In this document: piece by piece, positions 61,605 through 64,000 of the stretch
How positions within the stretch are numbered: the first letter of the stretch is position 1
How the letters are laid out: each line of letters starts with the position of its first letter
DNA from: JAGOEY01 sp017997515
Lineage (GTDB): Bacteria > Pseudomonadota > Gammaproteobacteria > Burkholderiales > Burkholderiaceae_C
Direction of reading: 5' to 3'
Length of the DNA: 64,000 nt
NCBI GenBank assembly: GCA_026314275.1
Contig: CP111109.1
Span: 1,550,001 to 1,614,000 of the forward strand
Notes under the pieces: model-generated
Databases searched by the model: none
What the model was told of the DNA's origin: nothing
Seen by the model: only the letters and a program-made list of their open reading frames with translations
Program-made: the position numbers and the translations under genes

Positions 61605-62591
61605 ATGACAACCACCCGCCGTTCCCTGCTGTCCGTCGCATTGATCGCCGGCGCAGCCATTGCCGCACCCATGACGGTGCTGGCCCAGGCCGCGTTTCCC
61701 ACCAAACCGATCCGCCTGATCGTGCCCTTCCCGCCCGGCGGCGGCACCGACATCCTGTCGCGCCTGGTGGCCCAGAAGCTCACCGAATCCACCAAATGGA
61801 CGGTGGTGCCCGACAACCGCGCGGGCGCGGGCGGCACCATCGGCCTGACCGAAGCCGCCAAGGCCGCACCCACGGGTTACGACCTGGTGATGGGCCAGAA
61901 AGACAACATGGTGGTCGGCTCGTGGCTGTACAAAAACCTGCCCTGGGACCCGACCAAGGACTTCAGCGCCGTGGCCCACATTGCCTACACACCGGTGATC
62001 ATTGCCACGGGCGTCAACTCCCGCTTCAAGACCCTGGCCGACGTGGTCGCCGCCGCCAAGGCCGCGCCGGACACCATCACCTACGGCTCGCCCGGCAATG
62101 GCACCACCATCCACCTCGCGGGTGACCTGTTCGAGAAGGCCGCTGGCATCAAGATCCGCCACGTGCCGTACAAGGGTTCGAACCCGGCCATGATGGACGC
62201 GCTGGCGGGCAACATCGACCTGCTGGTGTCTTCCGTGCCGTCGGCCATGGCCCAGATCAAGGCGGGCAAGCTGCGCCCGCTGGCCGTCACATCGGCCAAA
62301 CGCAGCAGCTCGCTGCCTGACGTGCCCACCGTGGCCGAACAAGGCTTCAGGGACTTTGACGTGACCACCTGGTACGGCGTGTTTGCGCCCGCTGGTACCC
62401 CCAAGGACATCGTCAACACCCTGAATGCTGAGGTCAACAAGCTGCTGGCCACACCCGAGATGAAAGACGCCATCCACGCCCAGGGCGCCGAGCCCCAGGC
62501 CATGACGCCTGAACAGTTCGGCGCGCTGCTGAAGGCCGACCACCAGAAGTGGCGCGGCATTGTGCAAGGGTCGGGTGTCACGCTGGAATAA
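61605..62591 (+). CDS. Bug/TctC-family periplasmic solute receptor
   Basis: Start at ATG 61605 behind AGGAGA, 328 residues. A signal peptide (RRSLLSVALIAGAAIAAPMTVLAQA) precedes FPTKPIRLIVPFPPGGGTDILSRL, the classic Bug opening, then GSWLYKNLPWDP, ITYGSPGNGTTIHLAGDLF, RHVPYKGSNPAMMDALAGNI and FDVTTWYGVFAPAGTPKDI. Bug proteins bind carboxylates in the periplasm for tripartite transporters or signalling. No TctAB permease lies here, as is common for the many Bug genes of Burkholderiales. A terminator follows at 62612. Confidence 0.92.
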   Translation: MTTTRRSLLSVALIAGAAIAAPMTVLAQAAFPTKPIRLIVPFPPGGGTDILSRLVAQKLTESTKWTVVPDNRAGAGGTIGLTEAAKAAPTGYDLVMGQKDNMVVGSWLYKNLPWDPTKDFSAVAHIAYTPVIIATGVNSRFKTLADVVAAAKAAPDTITYGSPGNGTTIHLAGDLFEKAAGIKIRHVPYKGSNPAMMDALAGNIDLLVSSVPSAMAQIKAGKLRPLAVTSAKRSSSLPDVPTVAEQGFRDFDVTTWYGVFAPAGTPKDIVNTLNAEVNKLLATPEMKDAIHAQGAEPQAMTPEQFGALLKADHQKWRGIVQGSGVTLE

Positions 62592-62611
62592 GCAGGTCAC
62601 CCCCCAACAAC

Positions 62612-62640
62612 AAAGGGGCCTTCGGGCCCCTTTTGTCTTT
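62612..62640 (+). terminator. Rho-independent terminator of the Bug gene
   Basis: AAAGGGGCC-TTCG-GGCCCCTTT stem followed by TGTCTTTGTT. The symmetric A/T flanks may let it serve the convergent adenosyltransferase gene too. Confidence 0.85.
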
Positions 62641-62663
62641 GTTATGGTAGATGCCGCGCTCCG

Positions 62664-63230
62664 TCAGTCCTGCGCAGCCTGGGCCATTCGTTCACTCTTC
62701 CAGTACACGTCGTCCCCCCCGTCCATACGGTTCAGCACACGGGCCAGCACAAACAACAGGTCGCTCAGCCGGTTCAGGTACTGGCGCGGTGCGTCACGCA
62801 GGGGCTCTGACAGGCCCAACGCCACCACCACCCGCTCCGCGCGCCGTGCGACCGTGCGGCACACATGCGCCTGGGACGCAGCGCGTGTGCCTGCGGGCAA
62901 GATGAACTCCTGCAGGCGCGGCAGCGCGGCGTTGTGCTCGGCCAGCGCGTTGTCCAGCTGCAGCAGCGCATCGGGCTTGAGCAACTCAAAGCCGGGAATC
63001 GACAACTCACCACCCAGGTTGAACAGCTGGTGCTGGATGTCGCCCAGCAGCGCCCGCACATCCACCGGCATGGGCTCACACAGCAGCAGACCGATGTGGG
63101 AATTCAGTTCATCCACGTCGCCCATGGCCAGCGGGCGCAGGCTGCTCTTGGACACACGGGTGTTGTCGCCCAGCCCGGTGGTGCCGTCGTCTCCGGTGCG
63201 GGTGGCGATTTGGGTGAGTCGGTTGCCCAT
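62664..63230 (-). CDS. Cob(I)alamin adenosyltransferase, PduO/ATR type
   Basis: Start at ATG 63230 (MGNRLTQIATRTGDDGTTGL), 188 residues. The ATP-binding N-terminus TRTGDDGTTGLGDNTRVSK, DVDELNSHIGLLL, and the C-terminal RTVARRAERVV and YLNRLSDLLFVLARVLN signatures are all present. It converts cob(I)alamin to adenosylcobalamin in the cytosol. It is convergent with the Bug gene. Confidence 0.93.
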   Translation of the reverse strand: MGNRLTQIATRTGDDGTTGLGDNTRVSKSSLRPLAMGDVDELNSHIGLLLCEPMPVDVRALLGDIQHQLFNLGGELSIPGFELLKPDALLQLDNALAEHNAALPRLQEFILPAGTRAASQAHVCRTVARRAERVVVALGLSEPLRDAPRQYLNRLSDLLFVLARVLNRMDGGDDVYWKSERMAQAAQD

Positions 63231-63395
63231 GGAAGTTGCCTCGAAAAAACGGCCATTGTGCCCGGTTACACCCCGCAGGGATGTGTTGCCAAAGCCCTGC
63301 AAATTGTCAGCGAGGCAACACCCGGCAAGAGTGCTGGTCTGGTGGCCGTGACCGGGTTGGAATGAGAGCCTGTTCCACTTCGACACACCGCCTCC

Positions 63396-63590
63396 ATGAT
63401 TCCAAAACGACGCATCTTCCGCCTCAGCCCCGAAGCCCGCAACATCCTGCTGGTGTCGGCCACCTGTTTTGGCATCACCGCTGGTGTCCAGATGGGGCGG
63501 CCCGGCCCCGGCGCAGCGTCTGTGTCGCCCCAGGTGCAGCTGTCCGCGCCCAGCCCCCAGACCACCATCCCGTCGCCCAAAGTCCGCTGA
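63396..63590 (+). CDS. Small membrane-anchored hypothetical protein
   Basis: 64 residues from ATG 63396 (MIPKRRIFRLSPEARNILL), a basic start followed by one hydrophobic stretch (NILLVSATCFGITAGVQMG) and a Pro/Ser-rich tail. No clear ribosome binding site is visible. It may be a real small membrane protein, but coding is not proven. The family is not recognised. Confidence 0.35.
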   Translation: MIPKRRIFRLSPEARNILLVSATCFGITAGVQMGRPGPGAASVSPQVQLSAPSPQTTIPSPKVR

Positions 63591-63679
63591 ACCGGGGTTG
63601 GGGCTGGGGGCACTACAGGCCCGCAAAAGAGGCCGGTATTACACTGGGCACCCCCCAAGAACACACCCAGGACAAGCCC

Positions 63680-64000
63680 ATGAACGCGCCCACGGCCCTC
63701 TCCCACCTCATCCCTGAAATCCACCAGCGCGATGTGCCAGCAGCATTTCTGGAGGCGCTCAAGGTGCGTTTTGGCGACCAGCTCTCCACCGCGCAAGCGG
63801 TGCGTGAGCAGCATGGGCGCGACGAGTCCTCGTTCAAGGCACCGCCCCCCACAGCGGTGGTGTTTGCCGAAAGCACGGCCGATGTGGCCGACGTGGTGAA
63901 GCTGGCCAGCCAGTACGCCGTGCCCGTCATCCCGTTCGGTGCAGGCTCGTCGCTTGAGGGCCATTTGCTGGCTGTGCAAGGTGGCATCAGCCTGGACGTG
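63680..64000 (+). CDS. FAD-linked oxidase (D-lactate dehydrogenase/GlcD-like), N-terminal part
   Basis: ATG 63680 with AGGA upstream; the frame is open for 107 codons to the window end. MNAPTALSHLIPEIHQRDVP, then REQHGRDESSFKAPPPTAVVF and VVKLASQYAVPVIPFGAGSSLEG form the start of an FAD_binding_4 (PCMH) domain. The FGAGSSLEGH segment binds the FAD pyrophosphate and is typical of cytochrome-linked D-lactate dehydrogenases. The product would oxidise D-lactate or another 2-hydroxyacid. The C-terminal domain lies beyond the window. Confidence 0.85.
   Translation, partial: MNAPTALSHLIPEIHQRDVPAAFLEALKVRFGDQLSTAQAVREQHGRDESSFKAPPPTAVVFAESTADVADVVKLASQYAVPVIPFGAGSSLEGHLLAVQGGISLDV

Noticed and set aside
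1..64000. tRNA, rRNA or riboswitch elements, including a TPP riboswitch before the thi genes
   Set aside because: No cloverleaf, rRNA-like stretch or TPP core motif was found by eye; the thi genes here are preceded by the element end, not by a leader.

Overview
The window looks like a chromosomal segment of a Comamonadaceae-type betaproteobacterium. Supporting signs are the high GC background, a minC-minD-minE operon, Bug/TctC-family solute receptors, a CysB-like LysR regulator, and two families of short dispersed repeats (R1 and R2 below). I cannot name a species.

Layout. Positions 1-40771 form a patchwork. Ten copies of one IS91-family (IS801-like, HUH/rolling-circle type) element, called A to J here, lie all in the same orientation and separate unrelated blocks of DNA. 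A solo 109-bp copy of the element's end follows copy I. Every copy ends 3' at exactly the same base, while the 5' ends stop at different points inside the transposase gene. Only copy F (transposase 24480-26039) is intact; its start codon is preceded by a consensus LexA/SOS box. The blocks between copies are: an AT-rich block with an IS256 fragment, a broken DoxX gene, an AraC regulator and an Abi-like membrane protein (1331-4014); a DM13 protein and hydrolase remnant (4928-5643); a truncated sensor kinase, its response regulator and a porin (7578-10424); a cation efflux protein and a zinc-ribbon protein (11844-13019); a type IV pilus minor-pilin operon flanked by IS4 and IS630 elements (14657-24005); a prophage remnant (26238-27604); an exact second copy of the porin and efflux blocks (about 7.08 kb, offset 21243); and a thiE'-thiD-acetylpolyamine amidohydrolase-oxidoreductase' block (36009-39779). 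Genes touching element ends are frequently truncated: thiE, lpdA, the sensor kinase, an L-2-hydroxyglutarate-oxidase-like gene and phage genes.

From 40772 to 64000 the sequence is ordinary chromosome without insertion sequences: ferric-reductase-like and flavin reductase genes, minCDE, a DMT exporter, a GntR/Bug gene pair fused by an apparent deletion, a glucarate-dehydratase-like enzyme, a RelE-type toxin-antitoxin pair, acetoacetyl-CoA synthetase, a UbiH/UbiM-type hydroxylase, an alpha-ketoglutarate-semialdehyde-type dehydrogenase, a gamma-glutamyltranspeptidase, a nucleobase permease, an AsmA-like protein, a thioesterase, a LysR/Bug pair, a cobalamin adenosyltransferase and the start of an FAD-linked oxidase. 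Two repeat families are scattered here, often together, and R2 copies directly abut stop codons.

The main biological story is an IS91-like element, probably SOS-responsive, that has moved and stacked fragments of bacterial DNA. SNPs between copies support a model in which a circular molecule carrying the porin and efflux blocks re-integrated by homologous recombination between element copies.
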